Shown: positions 1 through 9,300, counted from the stretch's first letter. The stretch is DNA of 64,000 bases from Novosphingobium sp. 32-60-15 (GCF_002280675.1 NZ_NCEN01000021.1:1-64000), one strand, 5' to 3'. Numbers and translations: made by a program. Notes: generated from the letters alone by a model not told the origin.

Positions 1-2
1 TT

Positions 3-83
3 GCTTGGAAAGGCAACCAGCCTTCCCGGCGCACCTATCCGCCCGATATGTTCGCCATTCCGGCGCCTCGAAGGCGGGATTAA
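3..83 (+). CDS. possible C-terminal end of a gene cut by the window edge
   Basis: An open frame runs from the first bases to a TAA at 81-83. It gives about 26 residues rich in Arg and Pro (ends PAPRRRD) and most of its codons end in G or C. No family is recognisable from so short a piece, and it could be chance open frame. It is the only candidate for what fills the first 95 bases. Confidence 0.3.
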   Translation, partial: AWKGNQPSRRTYPPDMFAIPAPRRRD

Positions 84-95
84 TAGGTCCTGACC

Positions 96-389
96 CTAGC
101 CTGCGGCCATCACCCGCCGCACCATTTCCGGCTCGGCTTCGATCACTTTGAGGTAAGACCGGACGGCGGGTGGGGGCATATGCCGCGCCATTTCGTATTG
201 GCGCAAATTGGCAACGGGAATGCCATAAGCCGTCGCAAATTCCTGCTGACTAAGGCCGAGACGGAAGCGCAACACGCGGAAGCGCCGCCCCATGTGCGCG
301 CGTTCGAGCCCTGCGACACTGACGTCGAAATCTTCAGGATCGTCAGGATCAGCGGGAATCGCGATCGTAGTCTCTTTGTTCACTGGCAT
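96..389 (-). CDS. helix-turn-helix (XRE-like) antitoxin partner of a BrnT-like toxin
   Basis: This 97-residue protein has a Cro/CI-type helix-turn-helix at about residues 36-72, with the motif LGLSQQEFA and then NLRQYE as recognition helix. Its start lies inside the end of the upstream BrnT-like gene (41-base overlap), the usual toxin-first translational coupling of type II systems. The likely role, by inference, is to bind and neutralise the toxin and repress the shared promoter. The classical BrnA antitoxin is a ribbon-helix-helix-type protein, so this pair is a variant in which an XRE-type protein fills that place. Confidence 0.75.
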   Translation of the reverse strand: MPVNKETTIAIPADPDDPEDFDVSVAGLERAHMGRRFRVLRFRLGLSQQEFATAYGIPVANLRQYEMARHMPPPAVRSYLKVIEAEPEMVRRVMAAG

Positions 390-630
390 TACTCCGACGA
401 ACAGAAATCAATCTAAGCTTATCCGTGCGTTCGACATAAACGAGGGTAAAGTGTTTGCCTTCGACCATGCCGACCACTTTGTATCGATCCTCGCCATCGA
501 CCGGGCGGAACGATGGAAATATTTGGTGCCAAGGATCAGCGAAAATCCGCATCCCGAACGCCAACCTTAAACCGTGCTTGAAACGGTTGGCTTCGTCTTT
601 GGCGGGATCGAATTCGAACTCCATCCTCAC
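349..630 (-). CDS. BrnT-family toxin (DUF497)
   Basis: The 93-residue protein follows the DUF497 pattern: N-terminal FEFDPAKDEANRFKHG, a central DGEDRYKVVG, then FTLVYVERTDKLRLISVRRSN and a C-terminal ER/QR-DY stretch. Members with known activity (Brucella BrnT) are small RNases of the RelE fold. It is first in a two-gene unit with the helix-turn-helix antitoxin. A second in-frame ATG two codons downstream (624) is an equally good start. Toxicity is inferred from the family. Confidence 0.8.
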   Translation of the reverse strand: MRMEFEFDPAKDEANRFKHGLRLAFGMRIFADPWHQIFPSFRPVDGEDRYKVVGMVEGKHFTLVYVERTDKLRLISVRRSNASEQRDYDRDSR

Positions 631-686
631 GGACTATGTGATTCACATATAGCAGGCGAGTGGGGATGTGTCGAGATTGGCGGTAT

Positions 687-1589
687 TCAGCCGTTTTCCG
701 GCTCGCTTGCAGGTTCGGCCACGCGCGCCAATACCAGCGCCGCGCCGACCAGTGCCATGCCGATGGCATCGGGCAGAGCCAAGACTTCGCCGAATGCGAA
801 CCAGCCGAGCACGACTGATACGGCAGGCTGGGTCAACAGGACGAGGCCGATGACGAGCGGGGGGAAGTGGCCGAGCGAATAGACGAGCAGGCCCTGCCCC
901 AAAATCTGGCTGGCGATCATCAGGCCGATCAGCGGCCACCAGTTTGTGGGCATCACCGGTTCGCCCAGGGCAATGGCCGTGAACAGCAGGACAGGTATGC
1001 CTGCCACGCTGGACCAGAACAGCAGGCCCCACGATCCGAAGCGGCTGCGCACATTTTGCACCATCAGGATGTAAACCACATAGAACAGTCCGGCGAGGAT
1101 GCAGAACAGATCGCCCACCAGCGTGCGCGCATCGATCTCCATTGACCGGCCCAGCAACAGCCCTGCCCCGCCCAGCGCCATCGCAACGGCTGCATATTCG
1201 CGCAGATGGGGACGGCGGTGTAGCGCGATCAGGCCCCAGATCATCAGGATGACGCTGCCCGAATTGCCAAACAGGGTGGCGTTGCCAAGTTTGGTCATTT
1301 CGATGCCGACGTGCCAGCTGGCCAGATCAAGCGCGAATACCACGCCTGCGCCAACAAGGATTACCCAGTCCTTTGCCGCATAGCCCCACAGCGGTTCACG
1401 CCGCGCTTTTGCGAACAAGGCGAGGAGGGGCAGGGCCAGAAACAATCGCCAAAAGCCAGCCGATACAGGGCCGCTATCGGCAATGCGGACAAACCACGGG
1501 CCGAGCGCCAAGGCAAAATTTCCTGTCAGCAAGGCAAGGAAATGCATGACCTTTGGTGGATCTGGTTGGGCGCTGTCTCTTGAAATCAT
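687..1589 (-). CDS. EamA/DMT-superfamily transporter
   Basis: A 300-residue integral membrane protein with about ten hydrophobic segments in two repeated halves, the layout of two EamA domains. Features include GFWRLFLALPLLALFA early and LTQPAVSVVLGWFAFGE late, which match the drug/metabolite transporter family. The substrate cannot be told from sequence. It is divergent from the reductase at 1665. An internal ATG at 1547 is an alternative start, since neither ATG has a clear ribosome site. Confidence 0.85.
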   Translation of the reverse strand: MISRDSAQPDPPKVMHFLALLTGNFALALGPWFVRIADSGPVSAGFWRLFLALPLLALFAKARREPLWGYAAKDWVILVGAGVVFALDLASWHVGIEMTKLGNATLFGNSGSVILMIWGLIALHRRPHLREYAAVAMALGGAGLLLGRSMEIDARTLVGDLFCILAGLFYVVYILMVQNVRSRFGSWGLLFWSSVAGIPVLLFTAIALGEPVMPTNWWPLIGLMIASQILGQGLLVYSLGHFPPLVIGLVLLTQPAVSVVLGWFAFGEVLALPDAIGMALVGAALVLARVAEPASEPENG

Positions 1590-1664
1590 GGGAGGCCCGA
1601 CTTAATCCAGTTGCAAAGCGAAACCAAATGGCATCGCATGAAAATTTTCAGGAGTACCCCTAGC

Positions 1665-2768
1665 ATGCATGAACCGCTGTTCCAGCCCATCCGTCTTGGC
1701 GCGATCGATTTGCCCAACCGCATCATCATGGCGCCCCTTACGCGGGGCCGCGCGACACAGGACCATGTGCCAACGCCATTGATGATCGAATACTACCGCC
1801 AGCGCGCCAGCGCGGGGCTGATCATCACAGAAGCCACCGGAATCAGCCAGGAAGGCCTTGGCTGGCCCAATGCGCCGGGCATCTGGAACGATGCCCAGGT
1901 CGAAGCCTGGAAGCCGGTTGTGAGCGCGGTCCACGCCGCCGGTGGCCGGATCATCCTGCAATTGTGGCACATGGGGCGCATCGTCCACCCGTCGTTCCTG
2001 AATGGCGAACCCGGCGTTTCGGCATCGGCCACCCGCGCTCCGGGCCATGCCCATACCAACGAAGGCACCAAGGACCACGAAACGGCGCGCCCGCTGCGTC
2101 TGGATGAAATGCCGCGATTGCTGGATGATTATACCCGCGCGGCTGAAAACGCGAAGAAGGCGGGCTTTGACGGCGTGCAACTGCATGCCGCCAATGGTTA
2201 CCTGATTGACCAGTTCCTGCGTGATGGCAGCAACTTGCGCGATGACATCTATGGCGGAACCCCGCAAAACCGCGTGCGGTTGATGCGTGAAGCGGTGGAG
2301 CGTTTGATCGCGGTCTGGGGCAAGGAGCGCGTCTCGATCCGACTTTCGCCCAATGGCGATTCGCAAGGCGTCGATGACAGCAATCCTGCAGCCACTTTTG
2401 GCGAAGCCGCGAGCGTGCTGGAAGAATTGGGCGTCAGCTTTGTCGAACTGCGCCAGCCGGGGCCGGAAGGCACTTTTGGCGCTACCGACGTACCCCAGCA
2501 AGATGGCGTCATTCGCGCAATCTATTCAGGACCACTCGTGCTGAACAGCGATTACACCCCGCAAGAGGCCGCAGCCGATGTGGCATCGGGCCGCGCAGAT
2601 GCGATCAGCTTTGGCCGTCCGTTTATCTCCAACCCCGATCTGGTCGAGCGTATTCAGACAGATGCGCATATTAACCCGAATAAGGGAGTGCCGCAGACAT
2701 GGTACTGTCCCGGCGAAGTCGGCTACACCGATTATCCGACGCTGGCTGAAGAAACTGCAGCCGCCTGA
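1665..2768 (+). CDS. alkene reductase, old yellow enzyme family
   Basis: This 367-residue FMN protein should reduce activated C=C bonds with NAD(P)H (NemA/XenB group). The barrel starts LFQPIRLGAIDLPNRI. The substrate-binding His174 and Asn177 and the proton-donor Tyr179 sit in LHAANGYLIDQFLRDGSN, as in the family. The C terminus has the phosphate-binding region FGRPFISNP. The open frame extends upstream to 1611, but AGGAG at 1650 fits the ATG at 1665. It is followed 20 bases later by the CitE-like gene and may be cotranscribed. Confidence 0.9.
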   Translation: MHEPLFQPIRLGAIDLPNRIIMAPLTRGRATQDHVPTPLMIEYYRQRASAGLIITEATGISQEGLGWPNAPGIWNDAQVEAWKPVVSAVHAAGGRIILQLWHMGRIVHPSFLNGEPGVSASATRAPGHAHTNEGTKDHETARPLRLDEMPRLLDDYTRAAENAKKAGFDGVQLHAANGYLIDQFLRDGSNLRDDIYGGTPQNRVRLMREAVERLIAVWGKERVSIRLSPNGDSQGVDDSNPAATFGEAASVLEELGVSFVELRQPGPEGTFGATDVPQQDGVIRAIYSGPLVLNSDYTPQEAAADVASGRADAISFGRPFISNPDLVERIQTDAHINPNKGVPQTWYCPGEVGYTDYPTLAEETAAA

Positions 2769-2788
2769 TTTTTGAGGAGTAAGACCGC

Positions 2789-3670
2789 ATGCCGCCCAGA
2801 TCATGGCTGTTCGTTCCCGGTGACAGCGAAAAGAAGCTGGGCAAAGCCATGAGCACGGGCGCGCATGCGGTAATTATTGATCTTGAAGATGCCGTGGCGC
2901 TCTCTGCTAAAGCGCAAGCGCGTGGCATGGCGCGTGACTGGCTGTCGGTTCACCGCCATCACGTGATCGAAAGCCGCGCCATGGCGCGCTGGGTGCGGAT
3001 CAATGCTTTTGACACAGGCCTTTGGCGCGATGACCTTGCGGTGGTCATGGCCGGCGCACCTGATGGCGTCATGCTGCCCAAGTGCGAAGGGCCGGAGCAG
3101 ATCCGCCAGCTTTCAGCCGAAATCTATGAACTGGAACAGCACAACCGGATTGCCGTGGGAACGACGCGCATCCTGCCGCTGGTCAGCGAAACCGCGCGAT
3201 CCGCGCTGACGATCACCGCCTATCTTGATGAAGCGATGCCGCGCCTTTCCGGACTGACGTGGGGCGCTGAAGACCTGTCGGCAGTGCTGGGTGCGAGCCG
3301 CAAGCGCGATGCCATTGGAGCCTGGACTGATGCGTTCCGCTTTATCCGCGCGCAATGCCTGTTGACCGCCCACGCAAAAAGCGTGTGGGCCATCGATACA
3401 CTGCACGACGATTTCAAAGATGAGGACGGCACCCGCCGCGCCGCAGAATCGGCCCGCGCCGATGGCTTTACCGGCATGCTGGCCATTCACCCCGCGCAAG
3501 TGCCGATCATCAACGCAGCCTTTGCCCCGACCGAAGCCGAACTGGCCGAAGCACAAGCGATTGTCGCGCTATTTGCCAGCAATCCGGGCGCGGGAACGCT
3601 GCAATATAACGGCCGCATGATTGATCAGCCGCACGTCAAGATGGCCAGGCAATTACTCGGTATCAGCTGA
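2789..3670 (+). CDS. CoA ester lyase, HpcH/HpaI aldolase family (CitE-like)
   Basis: The 293-residue protein begins RSWLFVPGDSEKKLGKAMSTGAHAVIIDLEDAV, the signature of the citrate lyase beta-subunit-like group. The later TWGAEDLSAVLGA and the IHPAQVPIINAAF segment are also typical. No citrate lyase alpha or gamma subunit is nearby, so a role as malyl- or citramalyl-CoA lyase is more likely than true citrate lyase; the substrate is inference. GAGGAG at 2774 is a good ribosome site. Its end overlaps by 18 bases the convergent lipoprotein gene. Confidence 0.85.
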   Translation: MPPRSWLFVPGDSEKKLGKAMSTGAHAVIIDLEDAVALSAKAQARGMARDWLSVHRHHVIESRAMARWVRINAFDTGLWRDDLAVVMAGAPDGVMLPKCEGPEQIRQLSAEIYELEQHNRIAVGTTRILPLVSETARSALTITAYLDEAMPRLSGLTWGAEDLSAVLGASRKRDAIGAWTDAFRFIRAQCLLTAHAKSVWAIDTLHDDFKDEDGTRRAAESARADGFTGMLAIHPAQVPIINAAFAPTEAELAEAQAIVALFASNPGAGTLQYNGRMIDQPHVKMARQLLGIS

Positions 3671-3970
3671 CGACACCGGCGCTTTTTCGGCAGGCGCAGC
3701 ATCAGGTTCGCCGGCTTGCTCGCCCTCCGGCCCGGCATCGGCGGACGATGCTTTGGCCGCTGTTTTTTCAACCGGCTTGACCGGTGCCATCGGGGGCGTG
3801 GCGGTGGAAGTGTCGAGATCGATCATCGCATCGCTGATTGATCCGGGCATGACTTCGCCCGTCACCGCATCACCTGTGGTGCTTTGCGCCGTCTTGTCAC
3901 AACCTGCGACAATCATTCCCAGTGCAACACAAAGCGCAAAAGCAGACGTAGACGTAGACGTGCGACGCAT
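3653..3970 (-). CDS. small Ala/Pro-rich lipoprotein
   Basis: A 105-residue protein with a lipoprotein signal: hydrophobic stretch FALCVALGMIVAGC with the acylated Cys at residue 24. The mature part is low-complexity, acidic, rich in Ala, Pro and Glu, and has no known domain. The n-region is encoded by three tandem copies of ACGTCT (Thr-Ser repeats). It starts one base inside the lipB stop codon (TGATG), so it is translationally coupled to lipB. Confidence 0.7.
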   Translation of the reverse strand: MRRTSTSTSAFALCVALGMIVAGCDKTAQSTTGDAVTGEVMPGSISDAMIDLDTSTATPPMAPVKPVEKTAAKASSADAGPEGEQAGEPDAAPAEKAPVSSADTE

Positions 3971-4638
3971 CAGGTAGACTCCGGCGGGCAGGGCTTTTCA
4001 AGCTGGGCAAGGAAGCTGTCGACATGCGCCAACATCGCTTCATCCCAAGCCTGTGCTGTAACATCGCGGCCCAGCGCGGCAAGGCTGGTAACGCCAAATT
4101 CCTCGATCCCGCACGGCACAATACCGCCAAAGTGCGAAAGATCGGGCGAGAGGTTGACGGAAAAGCCGTGCATCGTGACCCAGCGGCGGATGCGCACCCC
4201 GATTGCGCCAATTTTGGCCTCACGCCCGTCGGCCCCGTGCGTCCAGATGCCAACGCGGCCTTCAGCGCGCCATGATTCGACGCCGAAATCGGCCAGCGTA
4301 GCGATTACCCACCCTTCAAGCGCATGGACAAACCCGCGCACATCCCGCGCGCGCCGCGTCAAATCGAGCAGGACATAACCGATCCGCTGGCCGGGGCCGT
4401 GATAAGTATAGCGCCCACCGCGTCCGGCCTGAACCACGTCAAAACGCGGATCGAGCAATTCTTGCGGATCGGCGCTGGTTCCGGCGGTGTAAACAGGGGG
4501 ATGTTCCAGCAGCCAAATCAGCTCTGGCGCGCTGCCATCGGCAATCGCCGCATTGCGCGTGGTCATCGCCTCCAACGCCTCGCGATAGGGGACTTGCGTT
4601 TGTTCGCGGCGGATTTCGAGTGTGTTGCTGGACGCCAT
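3970..4638 (-). CDS. lipB: octanoyl-[acyl-carrier-protein] transferase LipB
   Basis: The 222-residue enzyme moves octanoate from acyl carrier protein to lipoyl domains, the first step of lipoate synthesis. The conserved [12 protein letters not shown] loop, the catalytic Lys142 in [10 protein letters not shown] and the catalytic Cys176 in [13 protein letters not shown] are all present. Length is normal. No lipA is in the window. It is coupled to the downstream lipoprotein and divergent from the membrane protein at 4744. Confidence 0.95.
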   Translation of the reverse strand: MASSNTLEIRREQTQVPYREALEAMTTRNAAIADGSAPELIWLLEHPPVYTAGTSADPQELLDPRFDVVQAGRGGRYTYHGPGQRIGYVLLDLTRRARDVRGFVHALEGWVIATLADFGVESWRAEGRVGIWTHGADGREAKIGAIGVRIRRWVTMHGFSVNLSPDLSHFGGIVPCGIEEFGVTSLAALGRDVTAQAWDEAMLAHVDSFLAQLEKPCPPEST

Positions 4639-4743
4639 CGTCTGGGCATGGCCCCGTCAGCCCCGCCTTTCAAGAGGGGCGTGAGAACCACCACGCAAAT
4701 CGGGGGTTCGACAAAGCGGGGTTTGCGCTGCTATCAGGCGCAA

Positions 4744-5565
4744 ATGACACCCCGTTTGGATAGCAGCCTCGCCTGGAAAACCGCGACGCGCCTCGTTTCG
4801 ACCAACCGCGACATGCTGTTGGCAATTGCGGGGGTGTTCTTCCTGCTCCCTAGCCTTGCGTTTTCGGTGTTCGTGCCTGAACCGCAAATGCCCCCCGGCA
4901 CATCGCCCGAACGGATGATGGAAACGATCGCCGAGGCTTGGCAATCTTCACTGCCGCTTCTGGTTATCGTCACGCTGCTGCAAATGGCAGGTACGGTCAC
5001 CATGCTGATTGTGATGACCGATCCGGCGCGGCCTATGGTGGGCCAAGCCATCCAGCGCGGGTTCAAGGCATTACTGCCTTATGTCGCCGCGCAAATTATC
5101 GTTGGCGGCGCGCTGGGCCTTGCGTTTCTGCTACTGGTCAGCCTTTCGGCATTGACGGGCGTGCAAGCGCTGGCCGCGTTTGTAATCGTGGCTGCATTTG
5201 TAGCGATGATCTGGTGCAGCTTGCGCATGGCTCTGGTCGCGCCGGTGCTGGCAATCGAGGCTGAGCGTAACCCGATTAATGCTTTGCGCCGGTCCTGGGC
5301 ACTGACGCGCGGCAATTCGGGGCGGCTGCTTGCCTTCTTCATCCTTGCCGGACTGGTCTTTGCCATTGTCTATGGATTGGCAATGATGCTGGTGGGTGTG
5401 GTGCTGGTGCTGACCACGGATGGCGGCGTGCAACAAGTGCTGACAGCGGCCATATCGAGCGCGATCACATCGGCGGCGCTGGTCTATTTCATTGCGATGC
5501 TGGCTGCGGTCTATCGTCAGATGGCAGGGCCACCGCAGGCTGAAGTGGTGGGGATTTTCGAGTAA
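4744..5565 (+). CDS. polytopic membrane protein, GDPD membrane-domain-like
   Basis: A 273-residue protein with six or so transmembrane segments. The motif ALRRSWALTRGNSGRLLAFF between helices is typical of the glycerophosphodiester phosphodiesterase membrane domain and related bacterial membrane families. There is no catalytic GDPD domain. The open frame continues upstream to 4324, but that part lies antisense to lipB, so the ATG at 4744 is preferred. Function unknown. Confidence 0.75.
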   Translation: MTPRLDSSLAWKTATRLVSTNRDMLLAIAGVFFLLPSLAFSVFVPEPQMPPGTSPERMMETIAEAWQSSLPLLVIVTLLQMAGTVTMLIVMTDPARPMVGQAIQRGFKALLPYVAAQIIVGGALGLAFLLLVSLSALTGVQALAAFVIVAAFVAMIWCSLRMALVAPVLAIEAERNPINALRRSWALTRGNSGRLLAFFILAGLVFAIVYGLAMMLVGVVLVLTTDGGVQQVLTAAISSAITSAALVYFIAMLAAVYRQMAGPPQAEVVGIFE

Positions 5566-5597
5566 GTTGCTTAGCTTTGGGGGTGTGGGTTAACAGG

Positions 5598-5631
5598 CCC
5601 TCCCCCACCCGCTCCCGTAAACGGGAGGGGA
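5598..5631. repeat. REP-like palindrome, family B copy 1
   Basis: A run of pyrimidine-rich CCCTCCCCCACCC followed by the hairpin CTCCCGT-AA-ACGGGAG lies 33 bases after the stop at 5565. The same design recurs at 19018, 29388, 38618 and 61835, always after a gene end. Confidence 0.75.
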
Positions 5632-5643
5632 GAAAAGAACGAA

Positions 5644-6270
5644 CTACTCTTTCCAGCCCCATGAGATGACGCAGGGCGGCACGTTGACGGGTTCGAAGCC
5701 TTTGTCGATATGGCGGAAGTACTGGCTCATCAAAGCGCGGGCGCGGGCGGTATATTGATAGACCAGGAATGCGCCGCCGGTGCGCAATACGCGGTGGGTT
5801 GCGCTCATGATCGCCGGACCTACGCCTTCGGGCAAGTTCGAAAACGGCAGGCCCGACAGCACATAGTCGGCATGGTCAAAACCGTGCGCGCGAACAATGT
5901 CTTCAACATCGGTGGCCGATCCGTGAACCGCGGTAAAGCGGCTGTCACCGATGGTCTTCGAAAGATATTCGATGAAATCGGGGTTGGTGTCTATCACGAT
6001 CAGCTGGCCGTCACGGCGCAGCTTTTCCAGAACGGGGCGGCAGAATGTGCCAACGCCGGGGCCGTATTCCACAAACAGGCGGCATTCATCCCAATCAACC
6101 TTGGACAGCACACGTTCAATCGTGCGGCCTGAAGACGGCACAATCGCGCCGACCATTGCCGGGTGCTTGACAAAGCCTTTGAAGAAGATGCCGGCGGGGC
6201 CGAGCACGCGTTCTGCCTTGCGTTTGGCTCGTTGAAGAAGAGGCTCACGCGCCGCCTGGGTCGAAGTCAT
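5644..6270 (-). CDS. SAM-dependent methyltransferase, PmtA-like
   Basis: The 208-residue protein has a class I methyltransferase core: motif I VEYGPGVGTF (67-76), acidic end of beta2 VIDTNP (Asp94) and YVLSGLPFSNLP where rRNA dimethylases and PmtA have their motif IV. The N-terminal FFKGFVKHPAMVGAIVPSS is typical of bacterial phospholipid N-methyltransferases, which methylate phosphatidylethanolamine. The lipid substrate is inference. The frame opens with a TTG at 6297; the ATG at 6270, after AGAGGA, is preferred. Confidence 0.75.
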   Translation of the reverse strand: MTSTQAAREPLLQRAKRKAERVLGPAGIFFKGFVKHPAMVGAIVPSSGRTIERVLSKVDWDECRLFVEYGPGVGTFCRPVLEKLRRDGQLIVIDTNPDFIEYLSKTIGDSRFTAVHGSATDVEDIVRAHGFDHADYVLSGLPFSNLPEGVGPAIMSATHRVLRTGGAFLVYQYTARARALMSQYFRHIDKGFEPVNVPPCVISWGWKE

Positions 6271-6412
6271 CGAGTAAAACGGTCCTCTGCCGAACAAGCT
6301 GAAACATGCGGTCGCAAATTTGCAACATCATTGCAAGCATACATCGACACCACTACCCACGTTGGATGAACCAAGCGTGGACAAGATTGCCGGAAAAGCC
6401 AGGAACAAAGCC

Positions 6413-7759
6413 ATGAACGGATCAACCAACGGGGCCATGAACGGAGCTGACATTCGTCTGCCGAATGAGCGCATGGCACTGCTGTTTATGGTGATGCTGG
6501 TATCGGCGGCGGGCAATACCGCGATGCAATCAGTCATGCCATCCATCGGCACCCGGTTGGGCATTGCCGATGTCTGGGTAAGCCTTGCCTATTCATGGTC
6601 GGCACTGTTGTGGGTGGTGATGGCGCCGTATTGGGCGCGGCGATCAGACCGGCGCGGGCGCAAAGCCATGATGGCGCTGGGCATTGCCGGGTTCGTCATA
6701 TCTTTTGCGCTGTGTGCGGTAATTTTGCGGATCGGCCTGAGCGGCTGGATAAGCGGCGTTTTGACGATGGTGCTGTTTGCGTTGGCGCGATCATTTTATG
6801 GCGGTTTCGGATCGGCAGCGCCGCCTGCGGTGCAAGCTTATGTTGCCAGCCGCACGGGTAGGGCTGACCGGACCAAAGCGTTGTCGCTGGTCGCATCCAG
6901 CTTTGGCCTTGGCACGGTTGTCGGCCCGGCATTGGCTCCCTTGATGATTTTGCCGGGGCTTGGCGTAGTGGGTCCGTTCGCGATTTTTGCGGCACTTGGC
7001 CTGATCGTGCTGGTCCTTGTCCGCACGCGCCTGCCTGACGATGATCCACGCTTCAGCGGGCGGGGCGAGGTTATGTCTGCTCCGTTCAGTGCATCGTCCA
7101 ACCCGCGCATCGTTGACGAAACGCCAGACGGTTCACCAGACGAACTGCCCGAAGCCGAACCGGCGCACACGGGTGTGGACCGTGTGCGGTGGACGGACAA
7201 GCGGCTGCGCAAGTGGCTGATCGCGGGCGTTGTTGGCGGGCATTCGCAAGCCATGCTGCTGGGCGTGATCGGCTTTCTGCTGATGGACCGGCTGGGCTTG
7301 CGCGGTGATCCTGATGCAGCAGCAGGGCCGATCGGTCTGGTGCTGATGGCAGGCGCATTTGCCACCCTGCTGGCGCAATGGGGCCTGATCCCGATGCTGG
7401 GGCTGGGCCCGCGCACATCCACGATCTGGGGTATGGCCTTGGGCGCACTGGGCATTGTGCCGGTGGCAATGGGCACGGATCTGCACAGCATTGCGGTGGG
7501 CTTTGCGGTTGCTTCGCTGGGCTTTGGCATGTTCCGGCCCGGTTTCACATCAGGCGCAAGTCTGGCCGTCACCCGCGCCGAACAAGGGCAGGCTGCGGGC
7601 ATCATTACGTCGGTCAACGGCGCTGCTTATGTGGCAGCGCCCGCCATCGGCGTGTGGCTTTACAGCCATTCGCAATGGCTGGCGTGGGGCACGATGGAAG
7701 CCTTGGCCGTAGTGGTGGTAATCATCGGTGTCTTCGCGCTGGAAAAGGACAGCGCCTGA
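6413..7759 (+). CDS. MFS transporter
   Basis: About 448 residues with twelve hydrophobic segments and the MFS loop motif APYWARRSDRRGRKAMM between helices 2 and 3, as in drug-efflux members. A hydrophilic linker of about 50 residues separates the two halves. Substrate is unknown. The frame opens at 6320, but AGGAA at 6401 supports the ATG at 6413. It is divergent from the methyltransferase and lies just upstream of the flippase gene. Confidence 0.85.
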   Translation: MNGSTNGAMNGADIRLPNERMALLFMVMLVSAAGNTAMQSVMPSIGTRLGIADVWVSLAYSWSALLWVVMAPYWARRSDRRGRKAMMALGIAGFVISFALCAVILRIGLSGWISGVLTMVLFALARSFYGGFGSAAPPAVQAYVASRTGRADRTKALSLVASSFGLGTVVGPALAPLMILPGLGVVGPFAIFAALGLIVLVLVRTRLPDDDPRFSGRGEVMSAPFSASSNPRIVDETPDGSPDELPEAEPAHTGVDRVRWTDKRLRKWLIAGVVGGHSQAMLLGVIGFLLMDRLGLRGDPDAAAGPIGLVLMAGAFATLLAQWGLIPMLGLGPRTSTIWGMALGALGIVPVAMGTDLHSIAVGFAVASLGFGMFRPGFTSGASLAVTRAEQGQAAGIITSVNGAAYVAAPAIGVWLYSHSQWLAWGTMEALAVVVVIIGVFALEKDSA

Positions 7760-7797
7760 CACTTGCCAAGCGGCGGATTTGACGCCAATCGCCGCCC

Positions 7798-9300
7798 ATG
7801 CCTGCGCCACGCGCCCCACAGAACATCATCGCGCGCGGCGTCGGGTCCAACGCCTTCAGCTTTGTCATCCGGTTCGCGGCAAGGGCCTCGTTCCTGTATA
7901 TCGGTGCGCGGCTTTATGGCGCGGCCCATTATGGCGTGTTCACGATGGCCACTGCCGTTGTCGAACTGGCAGCGCCCATCGCCAGCCTTGGCCTGCGGCG
8001 GATGATCTTTCCATGGCTGGAAGAAGAGACGCGGGGTGATTCGCCGCGCTCGCCCATGCACGTTTTGCTGGATGCGCTGTTGTTGGCAGCCATTGCAGGT
8101 GCCCTGCTTTCAGTGTTGCTGGTCATGGCCACGCATTTGTTGCCGGCAGTGATGGTTTCAGACCAGTTGCGCTTTGCCTTTGCGCTGCTGATCCCGTCAG
8201 TGCTGCTGCAAAACACTGGCGACGTAGCTCTGGCCGCCACCCGCTGGACGCACAAGATGCGGTACGAGGTGATCGGTCGCGGACTGGTTGAACCATATGT
8301 ACTGACCGCAGTGGTGCTTGGTGCATGGTACTTCGGCATGACTGAAACAGGCATGCTGGCGGGCTACTGGATTGCATCGCTGGCGCTGGCGCTGTTTTCG
8401 ATATGGTCTGCGCGGCATTGCCTTGGCCCGTTGCATTTGCCGCACTGGCGACCACGCCCGCGCGCCTTGATGCAACGCGCGCGCGGCCTGATGCCTGCCA
8501 GCGGGAGCGATTTCCTGTCGGCTCTTGCCCAACGGATCGACCTTTATCTGGTAGGCTTCCTGCTGGGCGATGCGCCAGCCGGTGTTTACGGGGTGCTGCG
8601 CCAATTGCGTACGCCGGTTCTGCAAGTGCGCCAGGCATTTGACGGCATTTTGACGCCATTGACCGCGCGGACGATGAGCACCGATGGTGACGTCACAACC
8701 GGCGAGGCAACGGCGGCGGCAACGCGCGTGGTCCTGACCATCCAGCTGGGATTGGTCCTGCTGATGGCGGCAGCCGGTGATGCGCTGCTGGAATTGTTCG
8801 GCACCGGCTATGCTGCGGGATATGCAGCGCTTCTGGCGATGGTTCTGGCCGAGACGATCAACGGGGCGTTCGGCGTGTCGGAATTGATCCTCTATTACCG
8901 CCGCCCTGCGCTGGCGCTGAAGGTCAATGTGATCCTGATTGCGATTGCAGCGGCCGGAATCCCGCTGTTGACGCCGCAGTACGGCATTCTGGGCGCGTCC
9001 TTGGCGATGCTGGTGGCTGCGGTGATTGCAGCGGTGCTGCGGCGATATTGGCTGGTCGGCCTTGGCGTGCGCCGTCATCTGTTTCATGCAGGCGTGCCCG
9101 TTGCCGCCGCAGGGATTGCTGTCGTGCTGGGCGCAGGCGGCGGATGGATCGCACGGACGGGCGTGTTGCGCGATACGCCCGAGGGCTGGCTAAAAGCCGT
9201 GCCCCCCTTGCTGGCACTGGCGGTTTATGTTCTGCTGATAGGAACGTGGCGCAAGATGCAGCCCGGCGTCCTGTCGCTCGACCGTTACCGGATCAATTGA
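7798..9300 (+). CDS. oligosaccharide/lipid flippase (Wzx/MATE-like)
   Basis: A 500-residue membrane protein with about 12-14 hydrophobic segments. The N-terminal AFSFVIRFAARASFLYIGARLYGAAHYGVF and the inner GSDFLSALAQRIDLYLVGFLLGDAPAGVYGVL match the polysaccharide biosynthesis (Wzx/RfbX-like) group of the MOP superfamily. Such proteins flip lipid-linked sugars or lipids across the inner membrane. It ends 8 bases inside the convergent CDP-alcohol phosphotransferase gene. Its place beside the inositol genes suggests a lipid carrying inositol as cargo, which is inference. Confidence 0.85.
   Translation: MPAPRAPQNIIARGVGSNAFSFVIRFAARASFLYIGARLYGAAHYGVFTMATAVVELAAPIASLGLRRMIFPWLEEETRGDSPRSPMHVLLDALLLAAIAGALLSVLLVMATHLLPAVMVSDQLRFAFALLIPSVLLQNTGDVALAATRWTHKMRYEVIGRGLVEPYVLTAVVLGAWYFGMTETGMLAGYWIASLALALFSIWSARHCLGPLHLPHWRPRPRALMQRARGLMPASGSDFLSALAQRIDLYLVGFLLGDAPAGVYGVLRQLRTPVLQVRQAFDGILTPLTARTMSTDGDVTTGEATAAATRVVLTIQLGLVLLMAAAGDALLELFGTGYAAGYAALLAMVLAETINGAFGVSELILYYRRPALALKVNVILIAIAAAGIPLLTPQYGILGASLAMLVAAVIAAVLRRYWLVGLGVRRHLFHAGVPVAAAGIAVVLGAGGGWIARTGVLRDTPEGWLKAVPPLLALAVYVLLIGTWRKMQPGVLSLDRYRIN

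Noticed and set aside
4324..4743. N-terminal extension of the membrane protein at 4744
   Set aside because: The extension is antisense to lipB and hydrophilic, unlike the family.
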